Assembly (NCBI RefSeq): GCF_001643235.1
Contig: NZ_LQWY01000030.1
Location: forward strand, 7,415 to 53,159
Length of the DNA: 45,745 nt
Reading direction: 5' to 3'
Source: Domibacillus aminovorans
GTDB lineage: Bacteria; Bacillota; Bacilli; Bacillales; Domibacillaceae
Shown here: piece by piece, positions 15,949-23,897 of the stretch
Layout: each line of letters begins with the position of its first letter
Numbering within the stretch: the first letter of the stretch is position 1
Position numbers and translations under genes: made by a program
The notes under the pieces: model-generated
What the model was told of the DNA's origin: nothing
Seen by the model: only the letters and a program-made list of their open reading frames with translations
Database searches by the model: none

Positions 15949-17577
15949 ATGTTTTTAAAAAAGTCTCAATTAGTCACTTCTATTGTTGGACTATTAGTGA
16001 TTCTAACAGTCTTTGTTGCTGGTTGCAGCAACACAACAAAAGATCAAGAAAATACATCAGATAAAGATAAACCAAAAGTTCTTACTTTTTCCTGGTCTGG
16101 AGATATAGGTGACTTAAATCCACATACATACTTTCCAAATCAGTGGTTTTCGCAGGCTATGGTATATGAACCTCTTGTTTACTACGGTGAAGGCGGAGAA
16201 ATTCAGCCTTGGCTGGCCGAGAGTTGGGATGTATCGAAAGATGGAAAAGAATATGTATTCCATCTGAGAGAAGATGTTAAATTTTCTGATGGTTCACCAT
16301 TTAATGCTGCTATCGTCAAGAAAAACTTTGATACCGTTTTAGCTAATGCGGAACAACATGAATGGATGGAATTAATTAATCAAATTAAAAGTACAGAAGT
16401 AGTGGATGAATCTACATTTAAACTGAATTTGCACAAGCCGTATTATCCAACTCTTCAAGAACTAACTTACATAAGACCGTTGAGATTTGTAGGAGAAGGT
16501 GCTTTTCCTGACAGTCAAAACACATTTGAAGGGCTCAAATCTCCAATAGGCACAGGTCCGTGGGTATTGAGCGAATATAAGGAAAATGAAGAGGCTATAT
16601 TTACAAGAAACGAACAGTATTGGGGGACAAAACCGAAAGTAGACAAGGTAGTTGTTAAAGTCATTCCTGACGGTGAGTCTAGAGTATTAGCTTTTGAGAA
16701 AAAGGAAATCGATCTTATTTTTGGTAACGGGGTCATTAGCCAAGATTCATTCCAGTTTTTAAAAGATTCAGGAAAATATGAAACTAAAATATCAGAACCT
16801 ACAGCTACGAGGGCGCTGCTTTTTAACACGAACAGAGAAGCGATCAAAGACATTAAATTACGGTCAGCTCTCCAACATGCTTTTAATAAACAAGCCGTCA
16901 TCGATAATATCTTTTACGGTAATGAAAAAAAGGCTGATACTTTGTTTGCACCTATGTTGCCATACACGAATATTAGTGTAAATCCTTATGAATACGATGT
17001 AGAAAAAGCAAAACAGTTACTGGATGAAGCTGGATGGAAACAAATAAAAGGAAAACCATTTCGAGAAAAGGATGGAGAAACATTACAACTGGAATTACTG
17101 TTTATTAGTACAGACAACATCCAAAAGGCGATCGCAGAATTTATCCAAGGCGATTTTAGAAAACTGGGGATAGATATTAAGTTGACTAGTCAGGAAGAAG
17201 AGACTTTTTGGACAACCGCATATCAAGGCGATTTTGATTTATTATTTACGGCAAGCTGGGGTGTACCGTTTGATCCACATTCCTATTTATCAGCTATAAC
17301 GAAAAGCTCGGAAAACGGAAGTCCAGATTACAAAGCTCTATTAGGTTTGCCGGCAAAGAAAGAAATAGATGAGAAAATTAAAGAAGTATTATTAAGTACA
17401 GACGAAGAAAAGAGAAAAATGTTATATGAAGATATTTTAACTACATTGCACGAACAAGCTGTTTACTTACCAATATCTTATCAGTCTAATGTAGCGGTTT
17501 ATCATAAAAATATTAGCGGAATAAATTTTTTACCTCAAGAATATGAGGTGCCTTTCACTTCAATTAATGTTAAATGA
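15949..17577 (+). CDS. nikA: Nickel ABC transporter substrate-binding lipoprotein, NikA-like
   Basis: The 542-residue extracytoplasmic solute-binding protein is of the Opp/Dpp/Nik family. It has a lipoprotein signal with lipobox VAGC, the lipid-bearing Cys being residue 26. It resembles E. coli NikA along its length: DLNPHTYFPNQWFSQAMVY, PIGTGPWVLSEYK, ADTLFAPMLPYTN and WGVPFDPHSYLS. The last contains the His that in E. coli NikA contacts the Ni(L-His)2 complex. The start follows GAAGGTGAG. It is the first of five nik genes. Binding of cobalt, a metallophore complex or a peptide cannot be ruled out from sequence. Confidence 0.88.
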   Translation: MFLKKSQLVTSIVGLLVILTVFVAGCSNTTKDQENTSDKDKPKVLTFSWSGDIGDLNPHTYFPNQWFSQAMVYEPLVYYGEGGEIQPWLAESWDVSKDGKEYVFHLREDVKFSDGSPFNAAIVKKNFDTVLANAEQHEWMELINQIKSTEVVDESTFKLNLHKPYYPTLQELTYIRPLRFVGEGAFPDSQNTFEGLKSPIGTGPWVLSEYKENEEAIFTRNEQYWGTKPKVDKVVVKVIPDGESRVLAFEKKEIDLIFGNGVISQDSFQFLKDSGKYETKISEPTATRALLFNTNREAIKDIKLRSALQHAFNKQAVIDNIFYGNEKKADTLFAPMLPYTNISVNPYEYDVEKAKQLLDEAGWKQIKGKPFREKDGETLQLELLFISTDNIQKAIAEFIQGDFRKLGIDIKLTSQEEETFWTTAYQGDFDLLFTASWGVPFDPHSYLSAITKSSENGSPDYKALLGLPAKKEIDEKIKEVLLSTDEEKRKMLYEDILTTLHEQAVYLPISYQSNVAVYHKNISGINFLPQEYEVPFTSINVK

Positions 17578-17614
17578 AGTGAGGATACTTTAAAAACGGA
17601 TTAAGGAGTAATAA

Positions 17615-18553
17615 ATGGGCTGGTTTATTGTTAAACGTCTTACCAGTTTAATTCCAATATTATTTGGGATTTCTCTCATCACTTTTATCCTGCTTCACTT
17701 AACTCCTGGAGATCCGGCCATAGCTTACTTAAGGGCGTCACATATTCCTCCTACGGATGAGGCAGTGGCTGCCCTTCGAGTGGAATTGGGGCTGGACAAG
17801 CCCCTTTATGCCCAGTATGTAGAGTGGTTGGGAAAAGCGGTGCAATTGGATTTAGGGATGTCTTATTTGTCAAAGAAATCTGTATGGGACGAGATCATGT
17901 TACATTTCTTCCCGACAGTTCAACTAACATTTGCTTCGTGCATCCTTATTGTTGTTATTAGTTTACCGATAGGAATGATATCTGCTATTTTCAAGGGAAA
18001 ATTGGTTGATCAGTTGAGCAGAATAATAGCCTTTGTTAGTGTCTCTATGCCTGCTTTTTGGTTTGGATTTCTCTTGATCTATTTTCTATCCGTAAAGTTA
18101 GACTTATTTCCTGTGTTAGGAAGGGGCACTTTTGCTCATTTGGTGCTTCCTTCCTTGACGTTGTCTTTTGCTTATATAGGTACGTACACGCGATTGCTTC
18201 GGGCTAGTATGCTGGAAAATTTGAACGAGCCATTTGTAATGTATGCCAGAGCGAGAGGATTGCGTGGAAGATTAATCGTTAGCAGGCATGTCTTAAAAAA
18301 ATCCTTATTACCTGTGTTAACTGGACTTGGCATGAGCTTCGGGAACATGCTAAGCGGGGTAGTTATTGTTGAAACAGTTTTTGCTTGGCCCGGCATGGGA
18401 CAGTTATTTGTCACGTCTATTTTAAATCGGGATTACCCGATGATTCAGGGTTGTTTATTGTTTATGGGTGTGATCTTTGTAGTTTGTAATCTCCTAGTGG
18501 ATATCGCCTATTCTTTCCTGGATCCCCGTATAAGATGGGAAGGAGAGAAATAA
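17615..18553 (+). CDS. nikB: Nickel ABC transporter permease, NikB-like
   Basis: The 312-residue inner-membrane permease begins MGWFIVKRLTSLIPILFGIS, the usual NikB/DppB N-terminal helix. It carries HLTPGDPA, LGLDKPLYAQYVEWLG and the cytoplasmic EAA loop (YARARGLRGRLIVSRHVLKK) that contacts the ATPases. About six membrane segments are visible. It follows nikA by 37 nt with GGAG before the ATG. Confidence 0.9.
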   Translation: MGWFIVKRLTSLIPILFGISLITFILLHLTPGDPAIAYLRASHIPPTDEAVAALRVELGLDKPLYAQYVEWLGKAVQLDLGMSYLSKKSVWDEIMLHFFPTVQLTFASCILIVVISLPIGMISAIFKGKLVDQLSRIIAFVSVSMPAFWFGFLLIYFLSVKLDLFPVLGRGTFAHLVLPSLTLSFAYIGTYTRLLRASMLENLNEPFVMYARARGLRGRLIVSRHVLKKSLLPVLTGLGMSFGNMLSGVVIVETVFAWPGMGQLFVTSILNRDYPMIQGCLLFMGVIFVVCNLLVDIAYSFLDPRIRWEGEK

Positions 18554-18557
18554 GGTA

Positions 18558-19385
18558 TTGAAAAACGTGAAGCGAAAGTTGCTGTCACATAAGCTCATGA
18601 TGATCAGCAGCATGATTATTTTCATCATGACATTATTGGCTCTTTTCCCCCCTTTTTTGGCTCCAAATGATCCGAATCTGATTGATATCACTCATAAATT
18701 GCAAGGGTCTTCCTCCAAGTTTCCATTGGGGACCGATCATTTAGGGAGATGTATATTATCTAGACTAATCTATGGGACACGGACTTCGTTGGGAACGGCT
18801 TTCCTTGTTATGGGGTTGACGATGATGATTAGTATTCCGCTTGGTATTTATGCAGGTTTTAGAGGGGGTTGGGTTGATTATCTCTTTATGCGAATGTGTG
18901 ATATTCTCATGGCATTTCCAAGCCTGCTTCTGTCCTTAGCTTTGATTGGAATCTTAGGGCCGGGTCTTGGTAATCTGATTTTGGCGATGGTGCTTGTCCA
19001 TTGGGTTTTTTATGCTCGCGTCATTCGAGGAATGGTTCTTAGTGTAAAGGAGCAAAACTTTATCTTAGCGGCTAAAGTATGCGGAACCCCAAGGTTAGTC
19101 ATTGTTATAAAACATATTTTACCTGCTATTATCTCTCAAGTGGTTGTATTAGTCTTTATGGACATCGGAGGAGTGGTTTTAGCTATTTCTAGTTTCTCCT
19201 TTCTAGGTTTTGGCATACAGCCGCCAGGGGCAGAGTGGGGGATGATGATCAATGACAGTAAGCCGTTTTTTAGAAATGCACCTTCATTGATGCTGTATCC
19301 GGGGATGATGATCTTAATCGTTGTGGTTGCTTTCAACTTGTTCGGCGAAGCCTTGAGGGATGCTCTTGATCTAAGAAGGGAATAG
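18558..19385 (+). CDS. nikC: Nickel ABC transporter permease, NikC-like
   Basis: The 275-residue second permease has a long N-terminal helix, then FPPFLAPNDPN and FPLGTDHLGRCILSRLIYGTR, the DppC/NikC signature. The EAA-type loop AAKVCGTPRLVIVIKHILPA and the end LFGEALRDALDLR follow. The start is TTG at 18558, four bases after nikB, with AAGGAGAG about ten bases upstream. No better start is available without losing the first helix. Confidence 0.9.
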   Translation: MKNVKRKLLSHKLMMISSMIIFIMTLLALFPPFLAPNDPNLIDITHKLQGSSSKFPLGTDHLGRCILSRLIYGTRTSLGTAFLVMGLTMMISIPLGIYAGFRGGWVDYLFMRMCDILMAFPSLLLSLALIGILGPGLGNLILAMVLVHWVFYARVIRGMVLSVKEQNFILAAKVCGTPRLVIVIKHILPAIISQVVVLVFMDIGGVVLAISSFSFLGFGIQPPGAEWGMMINDSKPFFRNAPSLMLYPGMMILIVVVAFNLFGEALRDALDLRRE

Positions 19386-19400
19386 AAGGGAGAATGGAAG

Positions 19401-20372
19401 ATGGGGCAGCAACCCATTCTAACTGTAAACAATTTGAACATAGATGTCTCAACACCGTATGGAGTGACTCGCACTGTCCGTGATGTAAGTTTTAAGATTG
19501 AGGCTGGGAAAGTGTTTGGCCTCGTTGGAGAGAGTGGATCAGGGAAAACGATGACGTGCATGTCTCTATTAAATCTTTTACCCGATGAGGCAAAGGTGGT
19601 AAAAGGAAGTATCCAGTTTAGAAATAAAGACATTCTAAACTATTCAGAAGAAGACATGAGAAAAGTACGGGGCAGTGAGATCGCCACGATTATGCAAAAT
19701 CCTATGACCGCCTTTAATCCTGTGAGGACGATCGGGCGGCATTTTATTGAAACGCTTAGGACTCATTTGCCTATCACTAAGCATCAAGCGCGGGAAATGG
19801 CCGTGGCTTATTTGGAAAAAATGGACTTGCCTTATCCAAAGAATTTGCTGAAACAATATCCGTTTCAGCTAAGCGGCGGCATGCTGCAGCGTGTTATGAT
19901 TGCAATCACCATGTCTTTAAATCCATCTATCCTCATTGCTGATGAGCCGACGACCGCACTCGATGCGACAAATCAACTCCAGATTTTGAAACAGTTGAAT
20001 TGGTTAAGGAAAGAATACGATACAGGCATTTTATTGGTTTCGCATGATCTAGGTGTGATTGCTCAGTTGGCTGACGAAGTGGCTGTGATGTATGGTGGTT
20101 ATATCGTTGAGAAAGCACCAGTGTTTAAGTTATTTAATCGCCCAATGCACCCATATACCCGAGTCTTGTTAGAGTCTAGAATTGGATTAACGAGAAGAAA
20201 GACAAAGATTGTAAAGCATATAAGCGTTCCTCCTCCTAATCTAATAAATAGAGAAAATACATGTCCATTTTTAGAAAGATGCGAGGACGCAGACCACACT
20301 TGTTCAAGTTATAATCTTGAATTGAAAGAGTATGAAAAAGATCATCTAGTACGATGTCTAAAATCAAGATAA
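19401..20372 (+). CDS. nikD: Nickel ABC transporter ATP-binding protein, NikD-like
   Basis: The 323-residue ATPase has Walker A GLVGESGSGKTMT (near residue 40), an ABC signature LSGGMLQRV, Walker B ILIADEPTTALD and the switch His in LVSHDLG. A C-terminal oligopeptide/dipeptide extension has the cysteine pattern NTCPFLERCEDADHTCSS, as is usual for DppD/OppD-type subunits (often a Fe-S site). GAAGGGAG lies eight bases before the ATG. Confidence 0.9.
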   Translation: MGQQPILTVNNLNIDVSTPYGVTRTVRDVSFKIEAGKVFGLVGESGSGKTMTCMSLLNLLPDEAKVVKGSIQFRNKDILNYSEEDMRKVRGSEIATIMQNPMTAFNPVRTIGRHFIETLRTHLPITKHQAREMAVAYLEKMDLPYPKNLLKQYPFQLSGGMLQRVMIAITMSLNPSILIADEPTTALDATNQLQILKQLNWLRKEYDTGILLVSHDLGVIAQLADEVAVMYGGYIVEKAPVFKLFNRPMHPYTRVLLESRIGLTRRKTKIVKHISVPPPNLINRENTCPFLERCEDADHTCSSYNLELKEYEKDHLVRCLKSR

Positions 20373-20391
20373 AGAGTTGGGTGAATGAAGA

Positions 20392-21207
20392 GTGAGCTTG
20401 CTTGAGTTGAAAGGTATAAAGAAAACATACTTGCTCGGGAACTCGGTTTGGGGGAAGCGCAAAACGGTTGAAGCCGTTAAAAACGTCTCTCTAACTTTGG
20501 AAGAAAGAGTATGTTTAGGGCTCGTAGGAAAAAGCGGATCGGGCAAGAGTACCCTTGGTAAAATCATTCTAGGACTGGAAAAGCCGGATCAGGGAGAGGT
20601 ATGGTTTCAGGGGAAGAATCTTTCTAATTTAAAAGCAAAAGAATTAAAGGAATTACGGCGAAATCTGCAAGTTGTCTTTCAGGATTGCTATAGTTCTGTT
20701 AACCCAAGACTAACTATAGGAGAGATTATTGCTGAGCCGTTAAGAAATTATGAAAGGCTTACGTCTGTTCAAGAGAAAAAGAAAGTACAGGAGCTTTTAG
20801 AGATTGTTGGGTTATGTACAGAAGATATTCATAAATACCCCTATCAGTTCAGTGGAGGACAGTTACAAAGAATCAATATTGCAAGAGCGATTGCATTAAA
20901 GCCAAAGTTAATTATATTTGATGAGGCTGTCAGTGCTTTAGATGTTCTTGTCCAAGTACAAATACTAAATCTTTTGGCACAATTAAAAGAAGAGTTTCAT
21001 CTGTCATACCTCTTTATTTCTCATGATTTACAGGCAGTCAATTACATCGCAGACCGTCTAGCGGTCATGTACAACGGGGAGATTGTGGAATGGTTGGATG
21101 ATATGGAACAGCTTGAACGATTAGAACATCCTGTTTCTAAAAAGTTATTGTCTTCCGTGTTACTCCCATATCCAGGACATGGGTCTGATACGAAAATGAT
21201 TTACTAG
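20392..21207 (+). CDS. nikE: Nickel ABC transporter ATP-binding protein, NikE-like
   Basis: The 271-residue partner ATPase of NikD has Walker A GLVGKSGSGKSTLGK, Q-loop VVFQDCYSSVNPRLTIGEI, signature FSGGQLQRINIARAIA, Walker B LIIFDEAVSALD and switch FISHDLQ. The start is GTG at 20392. No terminator is visible after it, so transcription may run on into the methyltransferase gene. Confidence 0.9.
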   Translation: MSLLELKGIKKTYLLGNSVWGKRKTVEAVKNVSLTLEERVCLGLVGKSGSGKSTLGKIILGLEKPDQGEVWFQGKNLSNLKAKELKELRRNLQVVFQDCYSSVNPRLTIGEIIAEPLRNYERLTSVQEKKKVQELLEIVGLCTEDIHKYPYQFSGGQLQRINIARAIALKPKLIIFDEAVSALDVLVQVQILNLLAQLKEEFHLSYLFISHDLQAVNYIADRLAVMYNGEIVEWLDDMEQLERLEHPVSKKLLSSVLLPYPGHGSDTKMIY

Positions 21208-21220
21208 AAGCATAAGTCGT

Positions 21221-21352
21221 ATGAAATTCCTTTTAACTTCCGCATTAAAGGATGGAGAGGTGTTTGTAACTGGAACACCTAAAAAGTATGAACAGAATAC
21301 AATAGTAGATAAGTTTATGACAAAGAGGTACGTTCAGTTTATTATGGATTAG
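21221..21352 (+). CDS. Unrecognised 43-codon frame between nikE and the methyltransferase
   Basis: The frame reads MKFLLTSALKDGEVFVTG and continues to FIMD, with no good ribosome site. The composition is protein-like rather than random, so this may be a degraded gene or a short leader. I do not recognise a family. Confidence 0.25.
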   Translation: MKFLLTSALKDGEVFVTGTPKKYEQNTIVDKFMTKRYVQFIMD

Positions 21353-21420
21353 ATCTAAAGCAATTTGCTCTATATAAAAAGACTAAAATGAGTATAACGG
21401 AGCAGGAGTGATAAATAGCA

Positions 21421-22275
21421 ATGAAAATTTCAGGTGTACCATTAGGGTGCAACTACATTGATTTATGGAAAGAAAATATGAAGGAATGGGATGGAACTCT
21501 TTCTAACCGAATGATTCATGATGAAGAGGAAGAAGGTTTTTGGCATTCTTTTATGGAAAAAAAGAAACAAATGGGCGGGGACTACATCAATTCTTATGCT
21601 TATAGAATTCAAGAAGAGCTCCTGACGTTGTTACATACGAATGATCGTGTAGTAGAAATTGGTCCCGGTTGGGGAAATTATACATTCTGTGTGGCTGAAA
21701 ATGTTAAACATCTTACATGTGTGGATAGCTCTCAGAGTGTTATCAACTTCTTAAGTGATGAATCTGAAAAGCATCAATTAAACAATGTAAGCTTTATAAA
21801 TGACAAATGGGAACATATAAATATGAAGGAAAGTTATGATGTAGTATTTGGAGTAAACTGCTATTATCGTATAAGCAATATAGAAGAATCATTGCTTAAA
21901 ATGAATAAGGTTGCATCCCGGCTTGCTATAGTAGGAATGACAAGTGGGCCAGAAAAGCCTCACTATGTAGATTTACATAGAGAACAAGGTTATTCTATTA
22001 AGTTTAGACGTAGAGACTACATTCATTTACAAAATATTTTGTACCAACTCGGTATTATGGCTAATTGCAAAATTATTGAAATACCAAGTGTTTCCACATA
22101 CCCATCATATGAATCTCTTATACGTGATAATGTAAGTAAAATTTTAACAAAAGATTATAACAAACAAGAAGTTGAACAAGCTTTAAGTCCATATGTTATA
22201 GAAAAGGATGGAAGATATGAATATCCATATACTTTTCATGCTGCATTAATTTACTGGAAACCGATAAAATTTTGA
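21421..22275 (+). CDS. Class I SAM-dependent methyltransferase linked to the nik genes
   Basis: The 284-residue protein has a Rossmann-type SAM site: VVEIGPGWGNYTFCVAE (motif I, near residue 80), an acidic residue in LTCVDSSQ, and YDVVFGVNCYYRISNIEES. The acceptor substrate cannot be read from sequence. It is on the same strand as nikABCDE, 213 nt downstream, with no terminator between, so co-transcription is plausible. A methyltransferase in a nickel uptake locus could modify a metal-binding small molecule, but no synthase for one is present. It has no signal peptide and is probably cytosolic. The ribosome site (GGAGCAGGAG) is about 11 nt upstream. Confidence 0.75.
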   Translation: MKISGVPLGCNYIDLWKENMKEWDGTLSNRMIHDEEEEGFWHSFMEKKKQMGGDYINSYAYRIQEELLTLLHTNDRVVEIGPGWGNYTFCVAENVKHLTCVDSSQSVINFLSDESEKHQLNNVSFINDKWEHINMKESYDVVFGVNCYYRISNIEESLLKMNKVASRLAIVGMTSGPEKPHYVDLHREQGYSIKFRRRDYIHLQNILYQLGIMANCKIIEIPSVSTYPSYESLIRDNVSKILTKDYNKQEVEQALSPYVIEKDGRYEYPYTFHAALIYWKPIKF

Positions 22276-22351
22276 GTTACAAAATACTGTAAAGCTAATT
22301 AAGTTGTTTTTTTACGAATATAGATATATCTGGAATTTGAGGTTTTGAAAA

Positions 22352-22398
22352 AATAACGGCCAAAACATCCGGGACTATGCCCCGGACGTTATTGACTG
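22352..22398 (-). terminator. Terminator of the small minus-strand gene at 22375
   Basis: Outer stem AATAACG/CGTTATT and inner stem TCCGGG/CCCGGA. On the minus strand the hairpin is followed by TTTTTTC. The gene's stop codon lies in its loop, so gene and terminator overlap. Confidence 0.6.
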
Positions 22399-22518
22399 TG
22401 TGCTGTGCTCATTTTTGCGCTCATAGGCAATGAGCGTGCATTCTAACTCACTTTCCAATTGTTTTATTCTTTCCGTTTGTTCAGACGATAACTGTGCAAT
22501 TTCGAAATTTTCAATCAT
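22375..22518 (-). CDS. Small coiled protein of unknown function
   Basis: The 47-residue protein begins MIENFEIAQLSSEQTERIKQ and continues with a heptad-like stretch ending CTLIAYERKNEHS. The strong site GGAGGGTGA lies eight bases before the ATG, and a hairpin terminator overlaps the stop, so this looks like a genuine short gene. Sequences of the form LSSEQ...LEsELxxxLIAYE are common in Bacillaceae without known function. It is not a good match to Spo0E-like phosphatases, which need an SxxxD motif. Confidence 0.6.
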   Translation of the reverse strand: MIENFEIAQLSSEQTERIKQLESELECTLIAYERKNEHSTQSITSGA

Positions 22519-22603
22519 TTTTTATTCACCCTCCTGCTTGTAGAATCCCCGAAAATAAGAAATTTAAAGTAGTTAGTTTCTCGTGTATTTACCATTTTTT
22601 AAC

Positions 22604-22673
22604 GATGGTGAAAATGACCAACTAGCCGTTTTAGGCATAATGATTAAAGAAGGCGGGTCAAATTCCGTTTCGA
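22604..22673 (+). pseudogene. Internal fragment of an alpha carbonic anhydrase
   Basis: The bases translate as DGENDQLAVLGIMIKEGGSN and closely match KDENDQLAVIGLMIKEGASN of the longer carbonic anhydrase fragment at 31004-31390. No start, stop or other part of the gene remains. Confidence 0.65.
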
Positions 22674-22776
22674 GTAAACATGAACGTACTATTTGCTTTG
22701 AATATTGATACATAAAATAAAAAAGTATCAACTGCCTCAAATTTGTTCAAGATAACAAAAAAGGGGGTGTGATACG

Positions 22777-22932
22777 ATGGCGAAAGATGTTCTTTGTGAA
22801 GTCAACAACTGCAAGCACTGGAGTTCAGGAAACAAATGTGAGGCTGATTCCATTTATGTCATCAGCCATAAAGGCAAACAAGCATCTAACAGTGAAGAAA
22901 CAGATTGCCAAACGTTTGTACCAGAAGTTTGA
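22777..22932 (+). CDS. DUF1540 small cysteine-rich protein
   Basis: The 51-residue protein begins MAKDVLCEVNNCKHWSSGN, then KCEAD..., and has one more cysteine in EETDCQTF. The spacing C-x4-C...C...C matches DUF1540 proteins of bacilli, thought to bind a metal, with unknown role. AAGGGGGTG precedes the ATG by about 7 bases, and a clean terminator follows at once. It is a single-gene transcription unit. Confidence 0.85.
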   Translation: MAKDVLCEVNNCKHWSSGNKCEADSIYVISHKGKQASNSEETDCQTFVPEV

Positions 22933-22940
22933 TTTTCTCA

Positions 22941-22976
22941 GGGTAACCATTCATTAGGTTACCCTTTATTTTTTAT
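22941..22976 (+). terminator. Terminator of the DUF1540 gene
   Basis: GGGTAACC pairs with GGTTACCC around an 8-nt loop and is followed by TTTATTTTTTAT. It starts eight bases after the stop codon. Confidence 0.9.
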
Positions 22977-23123
22977 AGTATTAATAATAAGTATCATTTT
23001 CATGTGTATTTACGAAGTTTTATTTTGTAAACCTACTAGCAGTTTTTTTAAAAAAATAGCGCTCTACCTAGTTATTATTTATCTCTATAAAGGATTTGTA
23101 GGAGATATCCTTTTTTTAGGCAG

Positions 23124-23152
23124 TTGACATATTTTTAAAAAAATTATAATAT
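23124..23152 (+). promoter_or_regulatory. Sigma-A-type promoter of the TetR gene
   Basis: A perfect -35 TTGACA at 23124-23129 and an A/T-rich -10 region. Either TAATAT with a 17-bp spacer or TATAAT at 23145 with a 15-bp spacer would fit. The palindromic operator begins ten bases further on, covering the expected start of transcription. Confidence 0.7.
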
Positions 23153-23161
23153 ATAAACATT

Positions 23162-23181
23162 AGGAATGAACGTTCATTCCT
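23162..23181. promoter_or_regulatory. 20-bp perfect palindromic operator for the Bm3R1-like repressor
   Basis: AGGAATGAAC joined to GTTCATTCCT is a perfect palindrome just upstream of the TetR gene. The B. megaterium Bm3R1 operator, as I recall it, has the same GGAATGAACGTTCATTCC core. This predicts autorepression. Confidence 0.85.
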
Positions 23182-23196
23182 TATTGGAGGTATAGC

Positions 23197-23757
23197 ATGA
23201 CAACGAAACGAGAAGACATTTTAGCTGCTTCATTAGAGCAGTTTTCCATACGTGGGTTTGACGGAACGACAATCCCTATGATTGCTAACCGCGCAGGAGT
23301 GGGGGCTGGCACCATTTACCGGTACTTTGCTGATAAAGAAGCGTTGGTGAATGAGCTATTTCAACATTGTATGAAGCAGCTAACAAAAGTCATTCAAATC
23401 GATTTACAGAATAAGTCTACAGATGAACAATTTCGTTTTTTATTCCATCAATTTTTTCATTTCTCTAAACAGAATCCTCACGTCGTGCGTTTTATTCAAA
23501 GTCAAAAAGGGATGCCTTATTTAAATCAGGACAGTGAAAATGCTTATCAAAACCTGATCGACTCTATTGAGAGAATTATTATAGAAGGCCAGAAGAAAGA
23601 AGAGGTATATGAATTTCCTCCTAATGTGCTCATTTCGTTTATTGTCGGAGGCATCATTGAGGTTTTAAAATTATTTGAAAGTGAGAGTCTAGAGGATTCG
23701 ACAGAATTAATTGAACGAATGGGCACTTTCGTTGCACGAGCAGTACGGATTGACTAA
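23197..23757 (+). CDS. TetR-family repressor, Bm3R1-like
   Basis: The 186-residue regulator has an N-terminal TetR helix-turn-helix (residues about 8-55: IRGFDGTTIPMIANRAGVGA, TIYRYFADKEALVNELF) closely resembling Bm3R1. Bm3R1 represses its own gene and the P450 BM3 gene until fatty acids or barbiturates release it. The C-terminal ligand domain is less alike. GGAGG lies eight bases before the ATG. The gene is on the same strand and directly upstream of the CYP102 gene, with one palindrome before it and another after it. This is the B. megaterium arrangement. Confidence 0.9.
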   Translation: MTTKREDILAASLEQFSIRGFDGTTIPMIANRAGVGAGTIYRYFADKEALVNELFQHCMKQLTKVIQIDLQNKSTDEQFRFLFHQFFHFSKQNPHVVRFIQSQKGMPYLNQDSENAYQNLIDSIERIIIEGQKKEEVYEFPPNVLISFIVGGIIEVLKLFESESLEDSTELIERMGTFVARAVRID

Positions 23758-23773
23758 CAATCCAACTGCCGTT

Positions 23774-23809
23774 GTTCAGATAGGAATGAATATTCATTCC
23801 TATCTGAAC
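23774..23809. promoter_or_regulatory. 36-bp perfect palindrome between the TetR and CYP102 genes
   Basis: Positions 23774-23791 are perfectly complementary to 23792-23809. The centre GGAATGAATATTCATTCC is a variant of the upstream operator core, extended on both sides by TTCAGATA and its complement. It lies 17 nt after the repressor stop codon and 88 nt before the P450 start. It can serve as a second operator and, as RNA, as a long hairpin. No T-run follows. Confidence 0.8.
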
Positions 23810-23897
23810 TGATAAAAAGTATCAAAATAACATAGTGTTTTAAAAAACCTTATACAAAAAAGAATGAAAAACAATTAACTTGTAAAGGATGGTATAT

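Noticed and set aside
22769-22957. 62-codon plus-strand frame overlapping the DUF1540 gene
   Set aside because: The +1-shifted frame at 22777 has the Cys pattern, ribosome site and terminator of a known family.
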